Origin: Linyphia triangularis | Taxonomy: Eukaryota > Arthropoda > Arachnida > Araneae > Linyphiidae | Reading direction: 5' to 3' | DNA length: 64,000 bases | Assembly: GCA_963978545.1 (NCBI GenBank) | Contig: OZ021722.1 | Coordinates: forward strand, 14,016,301-14,080,300 | Shown: positions 34,380-44,737 of the stretch, piece after piece | Layout: every line of letters begins with the position of its first letter | Position numbering within the stretch: position 1 is the first letter of the stretch | Program-made: the position numbers and the translations under genes | The notes under the pieces: generated by a model | Seen by the model: only the letters and a program-made list of their open reading frames with translations | The model's database searches: none | What the model was told of the DNA's origin: nothing

Positions 34380-34833
34380 TGTTACGAATTTCTCCACTGA
34401 GGCAATGATGGCACAGTTTTCACGGTATACAAATATTTATTCTCTCTTCAGGAAACTCACAAAATTTATTCACAGGCAACAGTTTAATTACTCTCAAGCT
34501 TCAACAAATATAACTTCGAATTCAGCGATTATACAAGCTCACTCCAATAGGTACACAAAGCGATCAGCTTTCAACGAAGTCCGAAGTCCATCTGAATACT
34601 TTCCCGTTCTCCAGTCTTTTATATACAAGCGCGTGAGACATTCTCGAAATTTCCAGCCAATTCATCGGAAAAGAAATATTTCGAAACTTCTCGATTACTT
34701 TAGGTGTTGCCACCTTTTTCTAACTTGTATAATCGCTATTAATTACTAAATAAAATTGGATAAAAATAAATTACAATAGAATTTTGAAATAATACGTCAC
34801 TATTTACAATATATACAGACAATTTGTGCAACA
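34380..34833 (-). repeat. 3' LTR of the gypsy-type element
   Basis: 454 bp, starts tgttacg and ends gtgcaaca. On the minus strand it contains TATATAAAAG (TATA box) and, further on, AATAAA (polyadenylation signal near 34436-34441). It lacks the 12-bp duplication (a repeated caagcttcaaca) of its partner. Confidence 0.92.
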
Positions 34834-34893
34834 TTTCCCCCTTCTTAAAGACTGCACGTCCCGGGCAGTGAAGTCCTTAACAGGAAAGGTAAT

Positions 34894-36072
34894 TCAATCA
34901 CTTCTATCATAATATGGGGATAGCCTATTGTGCTGTACTACTCTAGGTTTACAGGAAGGTGTCCGTTGAATTCTCATCACGACGTCGTTGATCTTCTTAA
35001 GGACCCCATACGGCCCTTCCCAGTTCGTCTGGAGCTTAGGGGAGAGTCCTTTCCGACGTTTAGGGTTCCCTAACCACACCTTGTCACCTTCCTGGAATGA
35101 ACGGTCCATGGCCTTGGCATAGTAACGGATCTTCATGCGCTTCGTCATGATGTTGTTTCTCTCTCTGGCGAACCGATGTACGGCTTCCAAACGTGCCTGC
35201 AGATCATCTAGATACTGGACAGGCGAGGAAGGAGTGTCCGGTGGTTGTCCAAAGAGGAGGTTGCTGGGGAGCCTAAGGTCTCTTCCAAACATCGTTAGAG
35301 ATGGAGAAAATCCGGTGGTCTCGTGAGTTGCACTCCCGTATGCCAACAGAAGCGGTGAAAGTTTCTGATCCCCATCTTGCTGGTTATATGATTTTGAGAT
35401 TGCGTCCGAATCATCCGCGGGTGCAGCTGATAGATCCCGGGACCTCCGTTCGATGCTTGTAACAGGAGTACGGATGTCGATTCCCTCTTCACTAACTTTG
35501 TCCATTTCCACATGAACCACTTCCTGGGAGAGTTTCATCAACGTCACTTTCTTCGGTTCTCTTTCCGAGGCTGGTGAGGTACTTTTCATAGATGTGGACT
35601 CTTCAGCATTCTCTATGACATTGTCTTCATGAGCCATAATCCGATATACGCACAGCTCTTTCATGTCTAGATCGTGCAAAGGAACTTCGCCTCTCCATGT
35701 TTGCAGCTTGCTTTTCTCAAAATTCAGCGTAATTCCATTTTTCTTCAAAAAGTCTAGTCCGAGAATGCATGGATCTACAATTTCGGCAACATAAACGGTG
35801 TGCTTGTAGGTGTTAAATCCAAGGGCAATGTCCACTTGCAATTTCCCATGAACAGAGATATTACCACCAGACACAGTTTGTAGGGAAACAGAGGGCGCTG
35901 TGTAGAGGAGTCGGCTGTTCAGGCGACGAGCCACGTCCGTCCTTACGATCGTTACGTTCGCTCCCGAATCGACGATTAGACGACATGGAGTTCCGTGTTG
36001 ATCTCCCCCTTTACGAATAAACCCTGGTTTCCTCCTTGTCGGGATGAAACGTGGAAACGACTGGTCGGGGCT
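34894..36072 (-). CDS. Protease fused to integrase C-terminus (deletion product), open frame of about 392 residues
   Basis: Minus-strand frame open from 36072 to the stop at 34894. Near its start the aspartic protease active site reads IVDSGANVTIV (around 35960-35975), and a second protease hallmark, PCILGLDFLKKNG, follows some 60 residues later. After a spacer of about 100 hydrophilic residues the frame passes straight into the end of a gypsy integrase: LLLAYGSATHETTGFSP, then MFGRDLRLP, then GDKVWLGNPKRRKGLSPKL and WEGPYGVL, the C-terminal GPY/F-type module. The 3'-part of the protein up to the chromodomain-free end looks normal. It starts inside gag in the -1 frame, so it would be made by -1 frameshifting, as in most gypsy elements. 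The RT, RNase H and integrase DDE core are cleanly lost without breaking the frame. Confidence 0.85.
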   Translation of the reverse strand, partial: SPDQSFPRFIPTRRKPGFIRKGGDQHGTPCRLIVDSGANVTIVRTDVARRLNSRLLYTAPSVSLQTVSGGNISVHGKLQVDIALGFNTYKHTVYVAEIVDPCILGLDFLKKNGITLNFEKSKLQTWRGEVPLHDLDMKELCVYRIMAHEDNVIENAEESTSMKSTSPASEREPKKVTLMKLSQEVVHVEMDKVSEEGIDIRTPVTSIERRSRDLSAAPADDSDAISKSYNQQDGDQKLSPLLLAYGSATHETTGFSPSLTMFGRDLRLPSNLLFGQPPDTPSSPVQYLDDLQARLEAVHRFARERNNIMTKRMKIRYYAKAMDRSFQEGDKVWLGNPKRRKGLSPKLQTNWEGPYGVLKKINDVVMRIQRTPSCKPRVVQHNRLSPYYDRSD

Positions 36073-37427
36073 TCACCTGTTCTACATTGCAGATTCTGCC
36101 CTGCGAGATGACATCTTCTTAGATTCAGTTGTGGAGAATCCGTGGTAGTGTTATCCCTTCTCTTTTTCAAATCAAGGCAGTTTCGTCGTAGATGCCCTTC
36201 CCGTTTGCAGTGCCAGCAAACGACTCTGGTCCTTCGATCCCTGGCTCCAGGATAGCTTCTCATCATTCTATCAATTTTGCTTTCCAGTTCTCGAAGCTTA
36301 CTGGTGACAAAGTCAGACGAATCCTCGGCTAATGCACCACGCACATATCGTCGGTCTTTTCCAGAAGCTAGCTGCGCGGCTTCCACTCTCATGGCGTACA
36401 CGAGGGCCGACTTCAGGGTTTTTTTGGGGATAACCTTACCACCTGCTGCACATCGGGATCTTGAATAGCGTCGATGAAATACTGCAGAGAAAGATCGTCT
36501 CGTACATCCGGGGGACAGTCAGGGAAAGCGAGGAGCGACAGTCTTTCTATATCCGATGCAAATTATTGAAGAGTTTCATTGGCCTTCTGCTGTCTCACTT
36601 TCAATTGCAGTCTGTTGTAATCCTTTAGATGCTGCTCCCCAAACCTTAACTCCAACGCACTTGCCAGCGCCACGAATTCTCCCCGCTTCTCTTCAGGTAG
36701 TGTCTGTAAAATGTCAGCAGCTTCACCTCGAAGAGATGCTGCGAGATGGAATGCCTTCGAAGTATCGTCCCAACCATTCGCAGAAGCAATCATTTCAAAC
36801 TGCGTTTGATAAACGCGCCAGACGACCTCCCATCAAAAGTGGCCACTTTGATGCTGGAACGTGGCGCAATAAAGGGAGTGGAAACGTTATCCCAATTAGG
36901 CGTTGCAATGGTCACAGCTTCGCGAGTTTCTATTTTCCGTAGCCTTTCTTCTACAGCATCCATGAATTTTCCCTGCTCTTCTTTGATAGTGGAAACCTTT
37001 TCTTCCATTTCATCTCTTACAGCAGTGAGAACGTCTTCCTTCACGGATTGCAGGACCGATGATGTTGTCTCCATAATAGTAGATTCTACCATTGACGATA
37101 GCTCGGTTTTCATTTCTTCCCTGATCTTGATTACGGCTGCGGATGTGGACTCGCACTTATCGGCCAAAGCTTTCATGTCAGATGACGTTGCATTTTGCAA
37201 AGCTTTAAAATCTGATGATGTCGCTTCTTGTAAAGTTTAATGTCTGATGATGTCGCTTCTTGACTGGCGGCAATTGCGGCGGCGAGTTCGGCATTTGTCG
37301 TTTCTTGTCCGGCTTTTATTTCGGCTTTCATTTCAGCGGGCATGGATTCTTGTCCGGCTTTTATTCCAGCAATCATTTCCATTAATTGTTTCATTTGGTC
37401 TTCCATCATTCCTCTAGTTATCGGCAT
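35976..37427 (-). pseudogene. gag, broken by frameshifts
   Basis: Minus-strand gag starting at an ATG at 37427 (MPITRGMMEDQMKQL). It contains an N-terminal coiled-coil-like region with repeated ATSSD-K units, a capsid part (FEMIASANGWDD, then LRGEAADILQTLP) and a CCHC zinc knuckle (CWHCKREGHLRRNC) near its end. The frame changes near 37185, near 36800 and near 36422 (the last in a seven-A run on the coding strand), and there is a stop at about 36563. The last 30 codons overlap the protease frame. Given how similar the LTRs are, three indels are many; sequencing errors in homopolymers could account for some. Confidence 0.85.
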
Positions 37428-37459
37428 TCAAAATTACGAAATCCCACTTCAGACACCAC

Positions 37460-37925
37460 TGTTACGAATTTCTCCACTGAGGCAATGATGGCACAGTTTT
37501 CACGGTATACAAATATTTATTCTCTCTTCAGGAAACTCACAAAATTTATTCACAGGCAACAGTTTAATTACTTACAAGCTTCAACACAAGCTTCAACAAA
37601 AATAACTTCGAATTCAGCGATTATACAAGCTCACTCCAATAGGTACACAAAGCGATCAGCTTTCAACGAAGTCCGAAGTCCATCTGAATACTTTCCCGTT
37701 CTCCAGTCTTTTATATACAAGCGCGTGAGACATTCTCGAAATTTCCAGCCAATTCATCGGAAAAGAAATATCTCGAAACTTCTCGATTACTTTAGGTGTT
37801 GCCACCTTTTTCTAACTTGTATAATCGCTATTAATTACTAAATAAAATTGGATAAAAATAAATTACAATATAATTTTGAAATAATACGTCACTATTTACA
37901 ATATATACAGACAATTTGTGCAACA
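37460..37925 (-). repeat. 5' LTR of the gypsy-type element
   Basis: 466 bp, tgttacg...caaca. Minus-strand TATA box near 37708-37716 and AATAAA near 37516-37521 define U3-R-U5. It differs from the other LTR mainly by a tandem copy of 12 bp (caagcttcaaca). Confidence 0.92.
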
Positions 37926-38277
37926 GTATTCTATAAGGTATTATTATTCTATGAGGCATAAGTATTCTATAAAGTATAAGTATTCTATAAGGTATAAGTT
38001 TTCTATAAAATATAAGTTTTCTATAAAATATAAGTATTCTATAAAGTGTAAGTATACTATAAAGTATAAGTATACTATAAAGTATAAGTATACTATAAAG
38101 TATAAGTATTCCATAAAGTATAAGTATTCCATAAAGTATAAATATTATATAAAGTATAAGTATTCCATAAAGTGTAAATATTATATAAAGTACAAGTATT
38201 ATATAAAGTATAGATATTATATAAAGTATAAGTATTCTATAAAATATAATATTATATAAAGTATAAGTATTCTATAA
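37926..38277. repeat. 18-bp minisatellite, block 3
   Basis: About nineteen copies of ataagtattctataaagt with point variants (tatactat, ttccat, attatat). Its first ~90 bp duplicate the end of block 2. The 113-codon frame through it is a repeat artefact. Confidence 0.9.
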
Positions 38278-39390
38278 AGGAAAATTAGCTAGTAAAGTAA
38301 AGCATTACTTGAGAGTTAAGTATCGCACAAGTATTCTAAATTCATCAATTAAAAATTATCCCCTTTACCTTGAATTTACTCAAAGAAAAATTCCAATAAT
38401 GTAATTACTTTACTCTAACTATTCTAACCAAGAAGAACTTTCATATCTCGTGTGTTTTCACTTGACGTTAGTTTTCTTTTTTTTTATCAAAGAACATAAC
38501 TAAGAATTCTAACGGAGCTCTACCATAATTACGGTTGCCCTCAGTGGTAATAAGGTCCCGTATGTAAACAAACTCAAGAAGCGACATGGGTGTTTACATA
38601 CGGGGCTCTTGGAAGTACATTCTTATTTTTATAATACATATAACAGAATGAAAAGGGAGCTGGAGGTATTTAAATGTCTGAATGTGCCGTCGCCTAAAGC
38701 CACATTTGAAATGCGACGGTTAAAAGACAACAATGAATGGTAATTTTAATCAGGAATATCATCTCGGGGTGGAAGTTAGTCTGAGTACGAGACTATGCCA
38801 TGAGGATTTGTTAGTCGCAATTAGGAAATGAATTAACTAGTTTATCAGTGTTGAGTGTAGTTCTCGAATGAGATATTAGTAAATGCTTTTACCTGTTGGT
38901 AGTACACGGTTTTCCTATATATTCAGGAAGCTGACACAACATTTCACGCATATTCTCTGAAGAGAATTTTACTCAAAATGGCTGTAGTGCCAGGACATCT
39001 CATTAGTACGATTGAAATGCTAATGCGTGTGTAGGCGTCAATTTACCGTCGTACTGTGTTTGTCGACGGAGTTAAATTAAGTATTTTGATTTTAAAATAT
39101 TTTAATTGACTCCAGTTTCAGATGGTATAGTTCGCGGGTTTGCTGTGCTATTAGTTTGCCTTAAACTATATACCGTCTATAGGTTTATTCCGAAATAAAA
39201 TGGTAATCTATCATTCAAAAATTCGTGAGTAAAATTTTATCATTCTGTGTTATTATTAAATTGGGGAATTTGTAAACCTTGAACAAAATTTAAAACAGTG
39301 TTTAAAATAAACAAATAAAAATTAATTTTAGTTTACAAGTATTACTTGGGAACGTGATATTTTTAAGAATTAAATTAGAAAATTTAATTG
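38278..39390. other. Unique DNA with a perfect forkhead-like palindrome
   Basis: No coding gene recognised. At 38557-38604, cccgtatgtaaaca is followed after 20 bp by its exact reverse complement tgtttacatacggg. Each arm contains GTAAACA, the core of forkhead (FOX) binding sites. Confidence 0.55.
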
Positions 39391-39593
39391 CACTGTTGAA
39401 AATTTTGTTTCATCTTGCGCCGAAAATTGGTTCCTATTTAGTTACAACCAACATTTAGTGCTTAGTTTCGAGATTTAATGGTGCTTGAGGTCTGAGGTAG
39501 CACCATTAAATCGAAAAACTAAGCACCAAATGTTGGTTGCCGCTAAATAGGAACCCATTTTTGGTGCAAGGTGGATCCAAATTTTTAACAGGG
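39391..39593. mobile_element. Hairpin MITE (about 203 bp)
   Basis: Nearly the whole length is one inverted repeat. The left arm contains ttggttcctatttag, ccaacatttagtgcttag and tttaatggtgct; the right arm contains the reverse complements with few mismatches. The loop is tgaggtctgaggt. Ends cactgttgaaaattt / aaatttttaacaggg. A transcript would fold into a stem of about 95 bp. Confidence 0.85.
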
Positions 39594-39947
39594 TATTTTA
39601 ACCAAATTTGTTACTTGAATAAAGTTTTGTCAGCGAATTTCAATATTCTTTCCTTTAAAATACGTCAGAAAAATGTTCATAGGTATCTGCTAATCTCCAT
39701 CTAAAAATTTATCTATGGATGTGAAGAGGTTTGTAATAATTTGTCTCGCAATAAAAACTAACTTTAGGAGTTCATAGACAAATATTTTATTCACAAATTT
39801 AACTGACACAACTATGTTATTTTGTAACATTAATCTTGATTATATATACACCTTTTCATTGAGTAAGTTAGTATTTTAGTTAGAAAAAGAATTTTGAAAT
39901 AATGCAAATTACTTTTTTTTTTTTTTTTTAAACTTGAATGTTTTTAG
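39594..39947. other. AT-rich spacer, nothing recognised
   Basis: A T run near 39912-39929; no gene or shared repeat recognised. Confidence 0.4.
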
Positions 39948-39951
39948 TTAA

Positions 39952-40673
39952 GGTATACGTATAGGCTTCAAAACGAAAAACTCGTAAAAATCGGGGAAGA
40001 TTTGTAATGTCGTACAAAAACAAAAGCAAAATAAAAACAACACAAAAAAATTGAGCCCTATGATGGAGGAGCATACTAAAAAGGAAATATATAATAATTA
40101 GTATAATAATAACAGTTTTTTATATAAAAAATACTTTTTTAAAAGTTATTCTCAGATTGTCGTTTTTTCTATTTTGCATTTCATTCAAACAGTAATAACT
40201 CCAATTTAAATAATATTTTTTGAAATTTGTTTTTTGCTATATAATCTGCATACATTGTTGAATGTTTTGACCCTAAATACTGAGTGATTTGTAATTAAAT
40301 ATTTTTTTAATTGAATTTTAAAGATAAGATTCTGTATAAAAAAAACTTGGATTTTTCTAATAGATTCACTTAAAGCAAGATATCACAAAATATACACACT
40401 GTAAAATTCTGTTAATAGGGTCAAAACATAGAGCAGGGTATTTCGCATTATTGAACACCAAAATTGTATCTGTGGGCTAATTAGAATTTTTGTCATTACC
40501 GTTCGAAATTAGCCTAATTAGTTGATTAAATGTTAATTAATTATTAAAATTGAAGAAATAAAAAATAAAAAATATTTTAAGCAGTTTAACAAAGAATGTG
40601 CTTCTCAAGGTGCAAAAGTTTAATTTTTAAATTAAAAATTAAAAAAAAAAATGCTGAAACCTATACGTATACC
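39952..40673. mobile_element. TTAA-flanked MITE, 722 bp
   Basis: Perfect TTAA duplication (39948-39951, 40674-40677) and inverted ends GGTATACGTATAGGCTTCA / TGAAACCTATACGTATACC. The interior is AT-rich without an open frame. Probably piggyBac-like. Length is within 1 bp of the TTAA elements at 4546 and 47565, but its ends are different. Confidence 0.85.
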
Positions 40674-40677
40674 TTAA

Positions 40678-41399
40678 AAATCTAGTGAAGTAGCGATGGT
40701 AGAAAAAAATGGAAGCTTAAATTTACGATGACATAAAATGTATATTTTCATTGACTCGCTAAGTATGAGAAATAATTATGGAAGTAAAGTAGGGGTAATT
40801 TGTTTCCACTTCAATCCAGTTATAAGATGATTTCTAGCAAAAGGCGATTTTACAAATTCATTAATATTGTAACAACCAAACATCAGAATCGACAAAAAAA
40901 CATTTTTGGGTGATTTACCAATATGTTGGGCAGCAAATATATACGTTTCTTTTGAATTAAAAAAAGTTAATTATGAATAATGATTAATAAGTTTAAATCC
41001 AGAATATATATTTAATTATGTTTGGTTATTAACTAAGATACTTATCATTTGAAACAAAACCAAAAAAATACTAATTTTGTTTTTCCTTCTAAACAATGGA
41101 AACCGATAGTTATTATTTTGTTACTAAGTCGTTCATTTTTAAATAATCTCTAAATGACTAACCACTCATAAATATTGATGAAAGTTGATATTCCGACACT
41201 GTTTTACATTCTCAAATCAAATATGGAATTATCTTATGGTATCTCCCATCAGAATTATTATGTATTATTATGTATCCCTTACAGCAAAAAAAAATCATAT
41301 ACGTTATTGAAAAAGCTTCAGCAACAAATCAAAACGGAACTACTTCACCCCCCCCCCCTCTCTCCCTCTCGGCGCATTGATTAGTAAAGCTTTCGATAA
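40678..41399. other. AT-rich spacer with a C run
   Basis: A run of about 11 C followed by a pyrimidine tract is near 41348-41371. No gene recognised. Confidence 0.4.
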
Positions 41400-41928
41400 T
41401 AGAGATCGTCAATATATAGATACGACGATATATTTTTATTTAAATATCGATTTTAAAAGTATCGATAAAAGTCACCAATATATCGATATTTTCAAACGTT
41501 TTTAGTTTTTTGATGATCATTTTGTAGTTCCATGTGTTTTTTCGATTTTCTTTATTCCCTATTCAAAAACCTTCAAAACTAAAGTTTGAACTTGGCTGAG
41601 AGACAGTTAAAATGGCACCAATATTCAATATTTTCCATACACTTAAAAGCTATTGAAAATTATGCAATTTTTTTTTAAAATCACTGCACCAATTAAGCAA
41701 ACATATAACTTTTTTTTTTGTAATATATCCATTTCAGTTGAAAAAGTAGTCACTTTACAAAAAAGCAATCATGAAAAGTAAAAATTATTCCCGAAAAACT
41801 TTGTTTCGGGCAAAATTGAAAATCAAATAAAAAAAATTATGTATCAATATATCGATATTTTATCGAGATTTTTTTCTATGCAACGATATAGTATCGATAT
41901 TTATTTTGATCGATATTTCCGACCTCTA
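41400..41928 (-). mobile_element. hAT-type MITE 'DRE', copy 3 (529 bp, inverted)
   Basis: Reverse-oriented relative to copies 1 and 2. Ends tagagatcg ... CCGACCTCTA; flanking 8-mers ttcgataa and gtcggtaa agree at six of eight positions, a decayed target duplication. It carries TATCGATA-type clusters at both ends. It is more diverged than the other two. Confidence 0.8.
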
Positions 41929-42611
41929 GTCGGTAACCCTTGGGCACATGCGACCCTTTGCGGTTTCTTCCGCTGACGAATTATTTAAGAACATTTTAAT
42001 TGAAGAATAAGAAAAAAACATTGTTTTTCGTTCTATCACATTTCTACAATTTGTAACAATTGTGATCGTCAGATAATTTTGTACAATAAGTTGTTGGATT
42101 CAGTTTGGATATTTTTCCTTTTAATTTGATTCTTGTAAGAGAAAGTGCAACAGGAAATTAAAAAATGCTACACTTAATGAAGCTTTATGTACTTTTCTGT
42201 AATGTGAAATGTCAACGAAGGATTTCATACTTCAATAATTTGTTTTAAAAATTGTTAGTTTATATATTAATAATCCATTAGTGTTGAAAATTGAAGGGGA
42301 TGATTAGGACAGATAAGTACAGTGGCCTAATTCCATCTACACCAGAAGATAACTTTTCCTATAATAGTATTTTATATTTTAAATAATAAGCTATATCGAT
42401 AAAAGAAAGATGCTATTTATAAATATGTATAGATCAAACAGCACTATTAAATAGAAAATATTTTAGAGTTTTATTAACTGACAATCGAGAAACATCATTA
42501 AAATCTGACAATCGATATTTCAAAATTTTTAAAACAATTGTTCTTAATTTGTTATCTGTTTTTTTTTTAATTACTTTTTTATTATTTCTGAGAAGTTGCT
42601 TTATTGGTTAC
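41929..42611. other. AT-rich spacer, nothing recognised
   Basis: No gene, RNA or shared repeat recognised. Confidence 0.4.
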
Positions 42612-43845
42612 GTGGCACTAGCCGACGTGTCACGAGCCAACAGGGAAAAATGGTATCACTAGCGCACAAACACCTGTTTATAAGGGGAAGGAAATCCGCT
42701 ACAAGGTAACATGGTACCAGAAGCGCACAAACTCTAGTTTCCCAGGGGCTCACTTCTTCATTTTACAGGAGCGAACAAAAACAGTTTTATTTAACTAAGT
42801 AAACGATAGGTTTTCTTTATTTTAAAGAGACAAATCTCCAAAACTGTATTTTTTTTTTTAGGCTAAATTTGTTACTGAGTGTATGCAATACATATTAATA
42901 GAACTTACAATGCCAAAATACGTATTTTTATGTTTTTGTCACATACTAGGTTTTTAAATTGGAGAGCCAATTCATATTTCTTATGATGAAAACGTTCTGT
43001 TTAAATTAGAAGTTTCATTCCGTTGCACTTTTGTGGCTTATTTTAAATTTTGATAAGTTTTTGGTTTTCATATGTTTAGTTTGATTGCTTTATTTAGAGT
43101 TCCTCATTTCCACTGTGTTCTGCATTGTTGTAAATTTTACATTTGCCAATAAAATGGCCTGCACGTTTTCAGTTTTACATGAATGCTCATCTTTTAATAG
43201 AATCAGAATGCGACATTTTTATACTTACCATCCCCATTGTTTATAATTTTAAGTTCATCACCTCACATATCTATTTTATATCAAATGGAACATATCCATA
43301 TTATACAAAACGGATATGTAAGATGGTGTATGGACATATCCATTTATATTGTTACGAATTTTTGTATATTTGGAAATATTTCGTAGTGCTAATTTTGTAA
43401 ATAGATAAATTTCTGTACATTTCGCATAAGACAATGCAATGGTTTGTTTCCCAGCAATGAGCCTCCCAATGCTTGATAGCGGGTTTTACAGAGGTAACTC
43501 TGGGAAGCGAGTTCAATTCTTCATGTCTCGCACATACGCATGTTCGTTCTAATAACATCCTAATTAGTCATTTTAATTGCAATTAGCTAATTAAAAAATT
43601 AACGGAAGAATAAAGTTTACGTATAAAAATGCATCATTTTTAATTTTGATGTACTGTTAAGAAGTTTGAAATTATAACATAAAAATTAAAGAATGGAGAT
43701 CCTACCCTCTGCACATAAACTAGCAGTTTGTGCGCTCATGGTACCATTCGCTTGATAAATGAGAGGCAACTCTCTTCCCCCCCAAGGTTGCAGGTGTTTG
43801 TGCGCTCTTGGTACGATGCGCTCATGACACGTCGGCTCGTGCCAC
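42612..43845. mobile_element. TIR element with paired subterminal motifs (1234 bp)
   Basis: Terminal inverted repeats GTGGCACTAGCCGACGTG and CACGTCGGCTCGTGCCAC. Inside each end are two copies of agcgcacaaac next to a ggtac motif: left near 42660 and 42722, right (inverted) near 43725 and 43795. That gives a symmetrical set of four, as expected for transposase-binding sites. No target duplication is visible and no transposase is encoded. An LTR fragment lies inside at 43350. Confidence 0.75.
43350..43515 (+). mobile_element. LTR fragment, same family as the solo LTR at 60893
   Basis: Starts tgttacgaatttttgtat and matches the first ~165 bp of the LTR at 60893, up to ggtaactctgggaagcgag. Truncated after that. 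Confidence 0.8.
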
Positions 43846-44737
43846 GACACCGCTTTGGTTCACCGCTTTATTTGGCAAGCAATTTAAAGAATCCTTTTTT
43901 ATGTGTTCAGAACAAATAGTATTCGTCATGTGTGTTTTCTCTCAAAGGATTTTTCAAAAATGAGTCGGCGGATGGTTTTGCGCCGGTTGCCGAGATTTCT
44001 CACTTTCAATGCGCTGAAATTTCCTTTTCAAATATCTTCCGGAAGGCGATCCCTTTTAATATTCAACAGTTTCAATTTTGTTTTGGTGCAGCACAGCCCT
44101 AGTGTAGCTTTAGTGCTTAATAATGTCTAAATTGGTTGGTTGTTTTCAGATTATCTGGCGCCGTCAGCAACACGAGGGCTATAATGCGCCGAAACATTCG
44201 TCATTAGACAAGCCAACATACATTTACAAACACCCATGCCTAACACGGGACTCGAACTCGCAACCTCGCGGTCTAGAAGCTAGTATGCTAACCACTATAC
44301 CGTTTGGTCGGCATAATGTCTAAATAGATCAGCCAACCAATCAAAAAGGTCAACTTACAACAGTTATGGATTTGTATGACAAACGATTTTTTTCAATTTG
44401 AAATTTCCTTTTCAAATATCTTCCAGAAAGCGATCCCCTTTGATATTCTACAGTTTCAATTAAGGTTTTGGTGCAACACAGCCCTAGTGTAACTTTTGTG
44501 CTTGAAAATGTCTAAATAGATCAGCCAACCAATAAAAAATTTCTACTTAACAACAGTTATGGATTTGTATGGCAAACGATATTTTTCATATTCTTTATCG
44601 GTGACCTAAAAGGAAGTAGAATATTCCGAGTCAACTCAATTTTATTGTTTCTAACTGGAAAGCTAATCCAAAAACGAAAAGTGACACAACCTTTAATTTG
44701 TATATTTTCGACTTAAATTTAGTTTTAGAGGAAGTCA
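43846..44737. repeat. Tandem duplication (about 188-bp unit), first copy carrying SINE A
   Basis: The segment from gaaatttccttttcaaatatcttcc (44015) through cacagccctagtgta and aatgtctaaatagatcagccaacc to gcaaacgat is repeated from 44398. With the SINE removed, the offset is about 188 bp. The second copy has the uninterrupted site (gaaaatgtctaaatagatc). Confidence 0.75.
44133..44312 (-). mobile_element. SINE A copy 6
   Basis: Minus-strand tRNA-derived SINE, target duplication ataatgtctaaat (44120-44132 and 44313-44325). The empty paralogous site is near 44505-44520, so insertion came after the tandem duplication, or one copy was replaced. Confidence 0.95.

Larger units (their letters stand above)
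34380..37925 (-). mobile_element. Internally deleted gypsy-type LTR retrotransposon
   Basis: Two LTRs (454 and 466 bp, TG...CA) bound a 2.6 kb interior read on the minus strand. Next to the 5' LTR is a probable primer binding site (TGGTGTCTGAAGTGGGA, starting two bases in). Next to the 3' LTR is a polypurine tract (AAGAAGGGGGAAA, 34834-34846). The order is gag (broken), protease, then directly the integrase C-terminus; reverse transcriptase, RNase H and the integrase catalytic core are missing. By eye the LTRs differ by about five substitutions plus a 12-bp duplication, so the insertion is young. No direct target duplication is visible at the edges. No envelope gene is seen. Confidence 0.92.

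Noticed and set aside
36556..37240. Plus-strand frames of 128 and 164 residues opposite gag
   Set aside because: Shadows of the minus-strand gag, which has the recognisable zinc knuckle and capsid motifs.
34405..37841. 114- and 151-residue plus frames in the two LTRs
   Set aside because: Antisense to the element, entirely within LTR sequence; no family resemblance.
37918..38277. Open frames of 60-113 codons through the 18-bp minisatellite on both strands
   Set aside because: The unit is a multiple of three and lacks stops; the peptides are simple KYSIKY- or YFIEYL-type repeats.
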